DNA of 64,000 nucleotides from Neodontobutis hainanensis. Its lineage: Eukaryota > Chordata > Actinopteri > Gobiiformes > Odontobutidae. The position numbers were made by a program, and so were the translations under genes. The notes beneath the pieces are model-generated. The model was not told the DNA's origin. It searched no databases and worked only from the letters and a program-made list of their open reading frames with translations. The stretch lies in NCBI GenBank assembly GCA_024349245.1, contig JALDNG010000420.1, forward strand, positions 186,001-250,000. Direction: 5' to 3'. Positions 36,901 through 52,319 of the stretch are shown here, piece after piece. Positions within the stretch are counted from its first letter, which is position 1; each line of letters opens with the position of its first letter.

Positions 36901-39900
36901 TATCAGAATCATAAGTAGTTATTTAACTTACAAGAATCAATTTGAGAGCATAATTAAAAAATAATTGTGAAATCGGAGAGTTTTCACCGTCTACGTTGAA
37001 TTATGACATTCAATCTTAAATTTGTAAAATAGATTATATAACAATAAATAACATTCGTTTGATTACAAATTATTTTTATCACAATCAAAAAGATCTGTAA
37101 ATAAGAATACAATTAATTTTTAGCTTTTCTTGTATTTGATCTATGTTTAAAATACTTATTTTATTAAAATTACAATTTACTTAACAAATTATTTTAGATG
37201 TAACTTCTTGACGAAATGATATCAGAAAAGAAGTTTTTTTAAATTTCAAATGATATTGATAACAAAATATTTTATTTGTACCTTTTAAAAGACAATGACA
37301 AGTATATATTTAATCTTCAAAATAAAATAAATATAATTATAAATATAGTTTTCAATAAATATCTATGTTAAAATTATTCAGTTTTGTATATCTGAGATTT
37401 TAACATATTTTGAAATATTTTATCATGAATTTTATGTTTAACACAAATTTTATTAAGTTTTTAAAAATATTTTATCTAATTTCAGAATAAAAAATAAAAT
37501 TAATAACATCAAGCATTTGTAAAGATAAAGTATAAATCTCAAATAGAATTCATAAGGTATTTTCTTCAATTTTAAAAAATATTAAAATAAAATGTGTAAA
37601 TTCGCATTGATGTACAGTGCTAAAACTATAACATAAATACGATAACACATTAAAATAGATAAAATATAACAACATTACGGATTAAGTAATTTCTACGATA
37701 TGTTAAATTTTTTTTATTTTCTCATTCTGCAAAGAGTAAAAAATGAACAAATGATACTTTTTCCCTATTAACATTAATTAAAATATTCTGTCTGTCAAAA
37801 TAATCTTTTTATAATGAGAAAAAAAAGAATCATAATTGATTTTTTTACTAGATATACGTAAATCTGGATTTTCTATGTTTCTCGATAATGTATTTAAAAT
37901 TATATACTCTGCAATTTATTTTGAGTAATTTTGACTTTTATATGTGATATTCACTTGACATAGGATTTAAGTTTGGTATAAAAAAATAATATTTAACATG
38001 TAATAAATTTATGTTTAAAGTTTTTAATAAGTAAAATTAACAAAAAATTTGTCGCCGAGTATTCAATAAAAATCATTTTACGGTTAAATGATTCTAAGAA
38101 TCTGATAATTTTATGATAAATACTTTCAAGTTTCTGAACATGAAAGTTTGAATAAAATCTAATTATTATTCAAACATAAAATAGTTACTTAAAGATTATG
38201 TTTTTGTTTTTAAAATTAACTATGATAAAGTGTTATCCATAAAAATGTTTCCCATCAGATCAATGTGAAATATAGTCATGGAGGATTTCGTGAACGACAA
38301 ATTTTTTGAAAATTCATAAACAGAATTTCGTCTCACAAAATTATGTCAAGAAATCACTCTCGAGAAAAGTAAACGAAAAATATGAGACATTATTGTCAAA
38401 AAATAAGTTTTCTTTTTAGATATAAATAAAAGATTCCTATTATTAATCATTTTAATTTTAATAAAAATACACACAATCTTAACCTACAAAATAGCAAATA
38501 TAAAAATTAACAAACATGTTCAAATTTTCCAAAAATATTATTTTTTTAAATATAAATATACGAGAAAATTTTAATTTGACGAGTTATTAAGACATGTTAT
38601 GTGAATCATATTCTTAACTCTTCTAGGTAATATTAAACATTTTTCCACATATTTTGTAACAGGTTAACTTATTATGTCCAGTTAGAATCATTTTCTCGAG
38701 ATTGAAACACGGTAAGGAATGAGTTTTTTTTCAATCTAAATTTATATAGTAACATTTTCTTGGATCCATAACATGGTTTGACTTATAACGTATCCTTTCC
38801 TACCCATTTTTTATTCATAGTTATTTTGACCTACTTATTACAACTTTATTAATTCAGATGACCTTTGGAGAATCATGGTATTATATTAAAATTAATATGT
38901 ACATATACAAGTAGTTCTCTTTATCTTTGAGATATTATAACTGCTACAAAGCCTTTTATTTAAAATCACATTTTTACTCGATATATCTTATCATTTTATT
39001 GTATTTTATTCAAAATAGAGAATAGAGCAAAATCAAGTTTTTTCATGTTTTTACATATGAATATTCAAGTTTTAACTATTTTTATCCCATCAAATTCACG
39101 TCGATTTTAAGAGAATTTTTGACTTCCAGATTTTATCCTTTATCAACATAAATTTCTCAAAAAATACTTTAAACTTATGACAACTATTTGACGAATAATA
39201 AATGTCAAAGCATAACTGAAAAAAATATACATGTTTCTGAGATTAAATCCATTATGTACTTCTAAATGGTCACGTTATGTCAATTGACCATGAATATGGC
39301 ATGTAATTACTTTTCTTTAATTTCAACGTTTTTTATTTCTGCAGTTATGACTATCCAGATGAAAAATGTTCACTAAGACTGATCACTCATCGACATAATA
39401 AATTGAATTTATTCTTCACGTTTTATATTTCTGTCACATAATCATAGACAACTAGATCCTTCATTCATTTTTTAAAACATCTTTTTACTTACATAAATAA
39501 ATCTGTTTTAAACTTTTATGTCAAAATTATTTGATAAATGTTTACAAAAATTCAATAACAATAAATATTTTAAAATTTAAATATATTAAGATAATTTTAT
39601 ATAAAAATGATTGTTTCTTTATTTAAATAAAATGTACGTCGTAGAAGGATCACAAAACTCATAATATGTTCAAGATTTATGTTGAAAATCTAATTTTAAT
39701 TGATTTTACCAAAAGAATCAATTAAAATGCTTCAACTTAATAAATTATGAGTGCATCGATTAAGAAGATAGCTTATTTACGATAATAAACTAAACCTATC
39801 ATACTCTTTCTGACATTAAAATTATGTTTATCATGATCGAATATTGCATTTATTGAGATATTTAATGTGAACAACTTCAATCATGATTGATTTAAATTAT

Positions 39901-42900
39901 TAACTTATTATTCAAATAATTTAATTTCTTTTATCTTTAAAATTTTCATCAAGAAAATGATTCAAATATATTTTTGAGTTTAAATTTACAAATAGAGACA
40001 ATCTAAATATAAAACGTGAGATTATATAATTGAACTACTGACATCATTATTTGATTCTTGTTTTGAAATGTAACAAGAAATTGATTTCTTGATTCAGACA
40101 AATTTTGCATATTCTATGAAAAATTTGAAATGGTACCTGAAATTTACTTTTAATTCGATGAAAAGATGCTTTTGAAAAATAATTATAATTTTATATTGGG
40201 AGAAACTGTACTTTTTATTTTTTGTTAGCAACTTTAAATATTTATAATTTCATTCATATGAAGATTATTAAATGATTAAATTCTACCATTTTATTGTAAA
40301 TAATATTTTATCTAATATAAAAATATATTTCGATGATTCTATTCGCACATTAGTTGCACATTCACTTTATTTTAGATCAACATAATTCCACAAATAAGAT
40401 TTATAATTAAGAATATCTGCGAAATTCTATCTATAATTTTAAACTTTACAACCATTTATGTGTTTTAATATTATAAAACACAAGGTATCAATTTATTTTA
40501 TTGAAATTTAGATTTCATCAAACTTATATAGTATCATTTAATTGAATTTTTAACTTGTAAATATTTAAGTTTCTGATTATAATTAAGAATTTTTAATTTT
40601 TTCTGATCTTTCTTTAAGATCTTAATATTTTACAAGAATAAAATTCCTTTTAAATGTTTATCTCAAAAATATTTTTTACATTTAAGCGAATAAGCGTTTT
40701 AACTAATAATTTAGATACACTTAATAATCTTACTGTTCTTTTTTGAGTTTCTCTTAAATCATAATTTTGTATAAAATAATGATATTAATGGATTTTTTTC
40801 TGATTACATACATCAGAGCTAAAATTTATATCATTTCAACATTTTTTTTCTGGGAAGAAAATATAAAAAGAAAAAAGCTTTTTTAGATTGTATTAGTATT
40901 TGTTTTATTATTAATTCAAGCGTCGTTATATATAAATACTTAAATATCCTGAGTCATAATTACGTTTAAAGCAAAATACGGTCAATGTTATTTAGATTCC
41001 TGTTAGTTTTTATGTTTATAAATAGCGTATAATTGAAATATAAAATTCAAATCAGGAAAAGATTTTTCTCTTGAATTTTGATTAACTCATGAAATTTATT
41101 TTATTCTTTTAGAAAATGAAGTCGATTCATATAGATACTGGAATAAAATCTTACTTGAAGTAAATATAAGAGATTTCTGAAAGGTCATCAATTTTTAACA
41201 AATATGATAAATTTATCCAGAAGTTTAAAATATTTTTACATTTTTTTAAATAAGATAAACTGATTCTTTTTAAAAGTAGATAAAAATTTAAGTAAAAAAA
41301 ATTTATTTGATGTTAGATTTATAAGTATTTCTGAAATTTTGGCGAGTAATTTCATTTATTTTAAAAATTTTTAAGTTTTTACTTCATTAATTTAAAAATT
41401 TCTTAATTAAATAAATTTAAATATGGGTACTATAAAAGAAGATAAATCATGATTATAAAAAATATCATATATTTTAAAAAATTCACAAAATCTCTGAACT
41501 TTTTGAAATCGAAATAATCTCATGATTCTTATGTATTGTTAGGAAATTCATGTTAAAGTAAATGTAATTTAATATTTATGATAGAATGGATAACATTCGT
41601 AATTACACAAAAAGCTATAGGGAATAAAAATAGAATACAAAAGCATTATTTTGGCTTTTGAGAGTGTTGTTTAACAACGAAAATGATCATGATAGATTGT
41701 GAATTGAAAAAAATTACATTGACATGGATGTAAAGAGAGTTAGACTTATTTTTTATTGACTGTATGAAGTTTCTCTCTTGTGTAAAGAAACATAAAAAAT
41801 CAAACACCATAATTTTTAAATAAATTTATCGCATATAGGTCAATTTTGAGGCTGGTTCACATGTGATATTAATGATCTTCCATAATTTTTTTGTCATTTG
41901 AAATTTAACGTATAAATTTTGAAAAATTCGACAAAAATATTAAAAATTATAAACCTAAAATTCATATAATGACAATTCGTTCTGATAGAAATTCATTTAT
42001 TTTTCAAAAAAAGTATAAATTTTTAGCAAGTATAAAAATATATCAATATTCTTTTAAGATAATGTTTGTTTGTTTTTAAATGTGCAACATCGATATTATA
42101 GTTTGAAGAAGTAAAATTTCCATTTTATATATTTATTATAAACTTATCAAATATTCCGTTTTAAGATTGATAATTTGATATAACTATGTTAGAGTAAATA
42201 AATTCAGGTAAGCTCAAATAATTGCACAAGTTAAGGAAAGTAATACATTGAATATAACAAAATAAATTTTGATAAATAATTTGTTTATATATATTTCATC
42301 AAATATTAATAAAAATTAAATCATTGAAGTTTTTTGATAGATGTCAATAAGTAAGATAATTAAATTCTCTTAAGATTTTCTGGATTCATTAAGGCTTCAA
42401 AAGATATTAAACATCAAAATAAATGATGTCGTTGATTCAATGATGATGAATAAAAACGAAAGTATGAATATTATGGCTTGTATGTTCTTAGAATGACATA
42501 TATTTCATTTTTATCTTCTCTACATCAGTATATTAATTACTATCTAATAAAATAAGGCATGCGTAGAAATAATATACTTAACCTTAAGTTTAAGTAATAT
42601 TTAAATGAGAAATCATTCATTATTCATGAAATTATTCTTTTTTATTTTATTATGTAGCGTTAAAAATGAAAAATAAGATAATATCGGCTCTATTTGCACT
42701 GAAATATTGCAATACGATAAATAATTAAATACTAAATAAATTTTTTCTATCTTTGAAAATTTTATAAAACAGATTTAGTTTTTACAATACATAATTATTT
42801 CATCCATGTTCGTTACATACATCAAAGCGTAAACTAAACTTTATCCAAATCTACTATAATTCATATTAAAGATAAAGGACAATATTTTTATAAACAAAAA

Positions 42901-45900
42901 TAATCGAACTCAATATAAATATAATTTTTCAAATTTTCTAATTCATCATAAAATGTATATTATAAAATATTTTAAATAATTTTAATTATCTGAATGAAAG
43001 ACAAATTATAAATGTTTCAGAGAGGCTAAATTTAAAATTAACCCAAATCATGTAGAAATTCAAGAGTAAATGAAATATGCAATATATTTTTGATAATTTT
43101 ATCTAAGAACGCATTTATTTTACATCGTTTATCATCAAAAAAATAATATTATTATCAACTAAACGACAAGGACCAATCATGACCTTAAAATCATACATTT
43201 TTATTTTATATATGCAAACCACATATTTGTGCAATTTGTTAACATTAATTTACCATGTAGAAGAATCAATAGTTGCTGCGAAAAAATAAAAAGTAGCAGT
43301 ATAAAATGATACCCTATCATCAGATAAAATTTTTTGCTTTTAGAATTTAATAAATTTTTCATCCTTTGTAGCGGAATTTAATTTAGAAATTTATTTGAAT
43401 ATTGGGTGTTTCAAGAAAATATGGTTGTTTAATTTCTTATAGTATATATGAAGTTAAAAATAAAACAGTGAATTTATTCATAATATGGCATGTATTATAT
43501 CACAAATATTAAATAATTCTTCATTCAAAAAATTCAAAAATTTTAATTTTCAGCCTCAAATTCATGTAAATGATTTTATCGACAACAGAAAACCATAAAA
43601 TATGTAAATTGAGATATTCCCATGAATAATTAATCAAAATTGATTGTTATTTAAATTTTAATGAATTTGAACATCAGTAGGATAAAAAATTTAGGAATTT
43701 GATTTAAAATCAAGAATCAATCAAAATTTTATATGAGGAGAGAATATATCGTCCATCATTTTTTAAGATTAATCACTCAATTTCATATTTTAATTATCAT
43801 TGTACGAGTAGAAAAAACATCTATGGAAAATTTAATGTATGACATTGCATTTTTCAAAGCTAAAGTTCTTAATTATTATTTAAATATACTTAAAACTTAC
43901 TAACAGAGATGGTATTAGTTCACAAATTTCATCAAAAGAGATAAGCCATAAACAAAATTTCAAAAGAAAATAAATTTTCAAAATTTCTCTGAACTGCTCT
44001 GTTTCACAATTACTTGGGAAAGCACGTTAAAAAACAAAATTTGATAAGTTTTTAAAACTAAAAAAAATTTCGCACGTTGATACTTTTCTATATTCTAATT
44101 TTTAACAAACATATGCTATTTGTCATTAGAATATAAATAATACTATTTTCTTGAATATTTTTATCTCACGAAACATATTAAATATTCTTCAAATATTAAT
44201 CACCGCGATATTTTTTTATTTCATTTTTAAAGAAAAATATTAATTTCTTGAAATCAATCTATACACCTGTTTTAACGAAAATATAAAAAATTTTAAAATT
44301 ATATTTCTCAAGAAAATTAAAAGATCAATGAATTAACTGATTTAGAGAGGAATAAAAAAATTATCGATTTTTAATTTATGAGAAATTTTGTTCAACTTGC
44401 TTTTAAATAAACCAAAAATTATGATATTAAAGTCTCTCAAATTTATTTATACGAGTAATAAATTCAGTTACCTTTACAATTTCCAATTTTATCAACTATT
44501 CGTGAATTTTCCATGAAATAATATAATCTATTTTAAATAATTTTAAAAACTTTCACTTCATCACTAATTATCCAAAAATAAAACATTTTATAATTGAATT
44601 TCGTTTTGAAAACCATAAAAATGATTGATAAGGAATATGAGCAAGTTATCAAATGATAAAAATGATTTATTCGAGGAAATAGAGTCATAAAGAAGCTCAT
44701 TCTATTATCACATTGAAATAAAGAAATAATTTAAATTTTCCTTAAAAAAGTTCATTCTAAGCAAAAATTGAACTGTGAAGCGAATATACAACATGAAATT
44801 AAAAACATTGAGGATATGAGATCCATTAATACTGAAATTCAATTTTACGAATCAATAGTTTGCTATTTTTAATCCCTTAAATACAATATTTTTAGTCGGA
44901 TTTATTCAGGAATTATACAATTTTTTTAATATTTAAGATTCAAAATTTACAGGATTTAATTTTGTAAAAATGTTTTCATCTAAAAATTTTTCCAAGTGTC
45001 TGAATTTGATAAAATGTTTCAAATATGAGTGCGAACATTGATAAAAGTTTTTATATCAAAAATGTTTCTGTTAAATTTTGTTTAGTTGAGAGACTAAAAA
45101 TCAGGTGTCGTCATTAAATATGGAGTATTCAAATAATTTTTATCAAAATTATGACAAAAACAGTCCTTCTAAAACAATCAAAAACTAACAGAACGAAAGA
45201 TTTAATCATTTTGAAATAATTAAAATGATTTTTCGATGGATAGATAACATGAAAGATTGTGTAAGAGTAAAAAAATCGATATTATTTTTTTAGTGATTAG
45301 TAAATATTATCTGAATATTTTTCCATAAGAGAACAACGATGGATAATTTTTTCAAGGGATAGATGATTCAAACAATAAAAAATACTTCAAATTTAATTTT
45401 TATGTAAAAAATGAGAAACAAGAATATTTTAAAATTCTCCCATCTATTCTTAAAATATTTTGAAACTTAATCAAGAAATCAATAATTACATGGAAAGTTC
45501 AAAACATTTTGTTTAAAATTTTTGAACTCTGTGAAAACTGAAATGGGTGATTAGTTATATTTTTCTCAGTTCCTGTTTCTTACAATAATGCTAATCATAT
45601 GAATATTATTCTGTTATTATGTTCACTTTGGGATACTTGTGAATTCATAAAAAAAGAAGCGATCATTTTCTCTTTTCAGAATTAATTTTTCAAATAATCT
45701 AATCACGCGATATAAGGCCACGTATAACTTGCCCTTAATTTAGGTTTGATATATTTTGACCATTATTTGAACTTTACTTGGTATGAGATATATTTGTGAA
45801 ATAGTTTCATAATACTCACGTTTATATTAATTTCTATAATTTATTTGATCACGACAAGTTACGAAAAAATAAAATTTCGACTGGGTCTGAATGTTAATTG

Positions 45901-47930
45901 GTAATCAATGGTAAAAAGAATACAACATATTTTGAATGAAATATTGAAAGAAAATAAAATTTATGAATTTAATCAAAAACATTATATTTGAAAATGAAAT
46001 GAACTATTTTAGCCGTTTAATTCATTCAAAAAACTATATTTTTTATCAAATATTTCTTATTCTGACTTTTGTTTTTTAAACAAAATTTTTAAATTCAATT
46101 TCTTTGTTTTTATTTTCTATTTATGGTCAGAATATCTTCTTATTTTTAGTTAATATAATATTGTATTATCCTCGAATTTAAGTACATCTTCAGAAAAGAA
46201 TTCATCAAAATTATTCTTGACAAATAATGAAGAAAATATTTTTATCTCAAAATTTGGAAAATGAATTAAAACTAGTTTCATAAATTCGAATTATTTTAAG
46301 AAAAATCAAATCCTTTCTTTTGAGTAACTTTGAATCATCGTGGAGATATCGCTCTTATGTTTTTAGATTTCAAATTTGTTTTCCCGTTTCATTCGATAGA
46401 TAGATGATAGAAGTACAATTTTAAATATTTAACGACATATTTTGTATCGATGAAAAATATGCGTTTGACGCATAAATCATGTGATTTTATTTTTCAAAAA
46501 AAACTAGACGGCGATAATTTTTAAGATGTTATGAAAATTTGAACTTTTCACTCACATTTTAAAATTAATTTATTTTAAATTTTAGGAATATTTACAAATT
46601 TTTACTTTGTGAAAAATGACATATATAACTATGTTTCATTTATCTTAAGATATTTAAAAAAGTATGAGTGAGTTAAAATAATAAATTTTCTATGAATCAG
46701 TTCGCTATAAAGTTTAATTCCATTTGTTGTGAAATTGGTTCATTATAAGTCTTGATATTTTAATTGTTGAAAATAAATGAAGATGTTGGGTATGGTTACA
46801 TTTAATTAATTTTAAATAATACAATGTGACATTTATTATTTCCACAGTATATTTAAGAAAGTGAGAATTTCTTATGAAGTCCAAAACGTACAATGCAAAA
46901 ATTGCAAATATATTAGATATTTTAAAATAATTCCAAACTTTTTTTCGGAAAATAGATTTTGGATGAATAATTTGGTGCGATTACTTCCAGAGTCCTTGAG
47001 CTAAATTTCAGTATAGAATTACATATAAGTTTCAAAGCATCCTTCACTGATTTGAAATAATCAATTTTTACCAGATATAAACTTTTATAATTTGATTATA
47101 TAATTCTATCAAATATTATTTCATTTAAAATTTGGTGAGATAAAAGTTGAAAATTTATGTTTCAATTTATTTTTTTTTAATTTAATTGGAAGAAAAATTT
47201 TATTTAGTTTAAAAATTAAAATACAATTAGATCGTAATTTTATTTACATTTAGTTCGTCGAGTATTTTTTCAAAGATGGATAGTCATGTCAAAATTAAAA
47301 ATTTTTATCAAATAATTTAATTTGATAATCCAGAATTATTGTTTATTTCATTTGAAACAGAATTTATTCGAATCTTAAATCATAAGAATGTTTATGTAAC
47401 AAAACAAAAAATAATTTTAAAATATGAATATTGTTTTATATCTCCGAAAATATTCAGAATCTATTCAGTTAAGACAGATATTTTCTTTCTTATAATATTT
47501 ACATTTCTTCATTGGGAATGATAACTTCGATGGCATTTACTCGAAAGTTTTAATAAACAAGTAAGCAAATTGTTAAATTTTTTCATAGATAAAAGAAATC
47601 TGAAAATTTAAAATATTTTAAACCTGTATTCATATGATGAGAAGGATATTTTTCGGTATTCGTTTGTTAAATTTTTGTATTTAAGGTTTTTATATTTAAT
47701 AGTGTTTAAAACAGGAGTTTTGGGCACATTTTCTAATTTTAATTTAAAAATATTTATTGTCTAAAATAGCTGCGGAAAGTAAATTATTTTTGATTCTGAG
47801 ATTCTTTGTTCTCTATTTTTCTTTTATCGTGCATAAATCATAATTGTACAAAATTTTATGACAATGATAGCCTTTTTAATTGCCTCCTTTTTTATCCTAT
47901 ACGATATAGAGTAAATCTTTTAGTCTGCTA
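33946..47930. other. AT-rich desert
   Basis: About 14 kb with no gene, RNA, tandem array or transposon that I can support. Contiguous reading frames reach only chance length, for example 47339-47521. Confidence 0.5.
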
Positions 47931-47980
47931 TCGCCGAGGAGGAGTCGAAAAATTTGCAGTTAGCCTCTAATCAACAATTT
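47925..47980. repeat. Second copy of a GC-rich 12-mer
   Basis: ccgaggaggagt at 47934-47945 is identical to 3834-3845 and sits about 550 bases upstream of the + strand Gypsy remnant. In sequence this AT-rich such a match is unlikely by chance. It could mark a shared LTR or untranslated leader segment. Confidence 0.3.
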
Positions 47981-48479
47981 TTAATAAGTGAATTAAATTT
48001 CATTTTCAAACGATTCTCTTCATAGTGTTTAAATTTTATTGAAATAGACAGATTCCAGACATTTTTCAAACAGAATAATAAACCATCATTATCATTAGTT
48101 TTTAATATTTGATTTGATAATTTTGCATATCCTGATATTTTTCAATTAGGTTTAAACTTTTTTGACCCTATCTAAATAAAATTATCAAGTAATTTTGTTT
48201 TCTACTTCAAATAATTATTTTATAAAGCATTCTAATGTTTACTAGTTGATCTAGAATGGTAGCATTTAAATGTGAATTCGTCATTTTTTTTACTTTTTAA
48301 ATATTGTGAATTGATATCATTCAAAATTAATCGTATTTCCTTGATACCATTATTGCATATTAATAAAAAAATTTTGCCATTGCTCACATGTTAATCTAAT
48401 TCGTAAACTGACGGTATATAGTTGCCAACAATAATGTCTTAATGTTTACCAATTTAAAGTTTTTAACATTCACTGAGCA

Positions 48480-51400
48480 CTGAAAATTTTTTTCATGCTA
48501 TTGGATTTGGTTGGCTGATCTTCATATGATATGTGGAGTTGTTCCTTGAATGTCAGCACAAGAGAATATTATTCTTTCACTGAGAGAATTCATAGACAGA
48601 CAATACCTAAAAACTAACTTTCAATAAAGAATTAAAAATCAACCATATATCATACCATAATTGATTTATTGAGTGACAATTCAAATCAAAATTACGGTTA
48701 TAAATTAGGAGAATAAAATTTTACAACAAGAGATTTCCAGAAAATAGAACACATAAACATCTATTTTCACTTCAAACACTGTCCTCAATCTTAGAGTTAA
48801 TCAACAATAAAGATTTAAAGTATCAGAGATCAATTTATAAATGGTATGCAAAGAATGAACTTAAAAAGAAGTTTGCGAAATTTTGCGAAGACAACATTAC
48901 GCCAGTCGCTGGAGTTGACTAAGTAAAAATGCTAACAAAAGGGAAAAATATTTGTGAAACTTTCAAAATTTCAATGAAATAAACTAGTTTATTTGATCAG
49001 TAAAACGATTACTAAAACTGTTGTAAGCGTTCCAATTTTAGAATAGTAAGTTGTATTTCATAAAATACCGAATGTTAAAATTCCACAAGATCAGGTATAT
49101 TTTATTTGATCTAATATTGGGGAAAGTCAAAATTTTCATTTTATAAAACATCTTGATATACTTAACAATAAGGGCGAAGAAAATAAAAATTTTTACAATA
49201 AATTTTCTTATGATTGTAGTTTTCATAAAATTATAATAAACAGATGTTAGCAATTTCAAGAGTCAGAAAGGATCGATTTCCTGGAATTTAATCATCGCAA
49301 GGATAAAAGGGAGGATGAAAATAGATTCAAACAGGGCACACTCTTTTTGAAAAAAACTAATTGTCACGAATTAGATTCCATCTTATTTGAAAAATATCGT
49401 ACAATGTGCAGCTAATTAGTATTCCCACACAAGAAAGGACTACGACCAACTATAGAATTAAAATAAGCTGATTTTTGAATATTTTATTTGGAGAATTTCC
49501 ATGGTATCGCTTTTATAGGTTTATAGTTGATGTTTAAAATAAATATTTTAGTTTTTTATCAGATAGGAAGAAAATATTTTAAAAATCGATTCGCTTCAAA
49601 AAATAGGAATTATTTAGTTATTTTGGAAAATAATTGCAACTTGAAGGTATTATAAGTCAAAATACATCTTTTTGAGTTTTAAAATCGATGTCCTAGATAC
49701 CAATAGCTGTTTTAATTGCGTACATAAATAAGAAAACGAATTTGAAAGAATGCTGGCAGAGGGTAAATTGAGATTATCGACGCATGAAAAGAACAGGTTA
49801 AATGGATATCTTTTATTCTTAGTATCATCAAACTAGATGAGCTAATAATATTTGGCTTAAATTAAAGATACAAACAATAAATTTATCGACTCTGGGCATA
49901 GTATCATTTCCCTATTGAAGAAATATTAAGTCAACAGTATTTGTGTAACTCTTTATCCAGTAATATATTTTAAAGATTCTTACCTACAAAGTTAATAATC
50001 TGAATCTTTTAAATACTATTTGACGATTTATAGGCGTAAAGAATTTTATCGGTACAAACGAACCCCTTGTGTTTTAAAACAGATCTAAGTATTTTTTTAA
50101 GTAATTTTGGATAATTTACAAATCATTATGAAAACTGCAGGCTACTTCACAACAACATCATAGTTATGAAAATAAATATGGTATATTGAACAAATTTAAA
50201 TCGAAAGAACTGCTTATTTGATAAAATAGTCGGATAATAACAAAAATAAAATGATGTAAATTCCAAGAAACGGACATCAAATACATAAAATATTATTAAC
50301 AAAAATGAGATTTTTACTCGTAAAGATAAAATATCACCAATAGAGAACTCAATAGGTCAAAATAATTGTAAATAATCATGGATATTTCTTGGGGGAGATA
50401 GTTCTATTCTTTATTAATACATATGTTAAATTCTAAATGTTCTTAATTTTACCTGTTTACCTTAAAAGAATACGAAATTAAAATGGTCGAAATCAAACGA
50501 GAATTATTTACGAAAACAAAAAGAAATATTCAACTGAAACGCGGTTTGATTCAAACCAGTCATTTTACGAACTGATACCTCAGATATTGGAATATGTACG
50601 ATACTACTTCTAAGTATTGAAAATAAGGTTTTTAAACTTATTTTATATATCTGTCAAACTCTATGATACGTCTAACGAATGTTCTCATCCACTGACATAT
50701 TGGTAATTTCTTTGACGTTCGAGGTAAAAATTTCCACCTTTAAATATTGAGAGATCATTAAATTTTATCAGAGATCACCGTTCACCGATGATAATATTAA
50801 AGATCGGTGAAATATACAATCAACTAATTTTTGGATTTTATGTCGATGGGCGAAAGTGCTGAGGGGTATTCGTTGGAAATAAATATAAATCCGAATTTAC
50901 GTATTTTATCAATAATTTTTTTATAAAGAACAACTTCAAAAGAAATTAAACCAGAATATTAAACCAAACAATATTGATCTTATATGTTGCATAATTAATC
51001 TAGGTTAAATTTTCATCAACTTGAAAAACAAAATTGTCAGTTAACGTATTCAAGGGCATCAAAATTTTTTGAGGTATGGATAGCCGTACAAAGGGAAATA
51101 TCGATTACCATCATCGCGATAACAACAATAAGCTATATAATCTTTCATTGACGAAACTTTTGCCATTAGTTAGAAATAAATATTAGTCATGTCAACAATT
51201 TAGTCAGAAATTATAATATATTTCATTTCAGGCGATGCAAGTATAAATGCAATGATATCAATTAATCATTTAAATGTATCATAACGAGATTTATATTCAG
51301 ACTTCAAATCGTATGTGAAGAGATTTTCATGTTGTTAAAATGAAAAAAAACTTATAATACTTTAATTTTTGTAATGTAACACAATCTCTTTGGGTAAACA

Positions 51401-52310
51401 TTCATATTTCTGTACTAGGGGGAATAAACTTGATATTTTGACTTGCGATTGTAGATGCACATTCAAAATGGTCGGAGACAGATATAATGAATCATTAAAA
51501 TGTTCCAAGTACCATTCAATATGTATATAATTCATTTAGGATTTTAAATGTGCTGGTAAAAGTTTGAACGTGACACGAAACACAATTTTCTTAATATGAT
51601 CAACAGGATTTTTAAGCTAGAAAAGTTGTTAAACAAATAATCATCCTCATAACACATAAAAATAAATTACTCTTGTCTATATTTTATTTTAAAATTTTAA
51701 GAACGAATATAATATGACAAAAAATAGTAGGTTTATGAAGCGTTTACCAATTATATTTTTTAGTCAATATTAACAACTTTTTTCATCAGATGATACTCAT
51801 TTTGAAGGGATTTTTCGAAATATGACATGCATACTTTTGATAAAATTTTTCGCACCATAGTTTCAAGTCTTTAATAATCGGTAAGATGATTTTGCCAAAT
51901 ACATATATTTCTCAGGTTTAAGCAATTTCTTGATTGAGAACAAGCAAGGTAAAAATATATTCAGGATCTTTTTTGAGAGATGATGAGACCTTTAAAATAA
52001 AATCGAAGCAGCGAACTAATATAGAATTATGTCGATCATCATGAAGTTAGATTCAAAGGAGAAGATATTGACCCCTAAATTCAAATAACTTTTAACTATA
52101 TGAACATTAATGACAAAAAATTGCTAAAATTACATGATTTAGATCCAACAACAGTGACTATTTGACATACTACTATAAATAAGAATGTTTATACTACTTT
52201 GATAATAAAGCATCCATTCAGTATATCAGAAAGAATAAGAAGTCGTCAAGTGCAAAACAAACAACGTTCTGAAACAACGACAAAAATAATAGAAAACCAA
52301 TTTAAAATAT
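48480..52310 (+). mobile_element. Degenerate Ty3/Gypsy retrotransposon, + strand
   Basis: Pol domains appear in the order typical of Ty3/Gypsy, all broken by stops and frameshifts. The aspartic protease motif FIDSGHSIISLLKK is at about 49876-49926. A reverse transcriptase active-site box reads LFDDL near 50016-50030, with a likely FLG thumb motif near 50385. The RNase H start (PVILRTDTSDIG) is at about 50553-50591, and the integrase core (IVDAHSKWSE, then STIQ and ETQFS) at about 51421-51600. A gag region would occupy 48.5-49.8 kb but is not recognisable. The integrase VDAHSKW signature resembles the K02A2.6/Mag-like group (family knowledge). Ends are approximate, no LTR pair was found, and the reverse transcriptase is shorter than normal, implying internal deletion. 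The element cannot encode an intact product. Confidence 0.7.
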
Positions 52311-52319
52311 TAATTTTAT

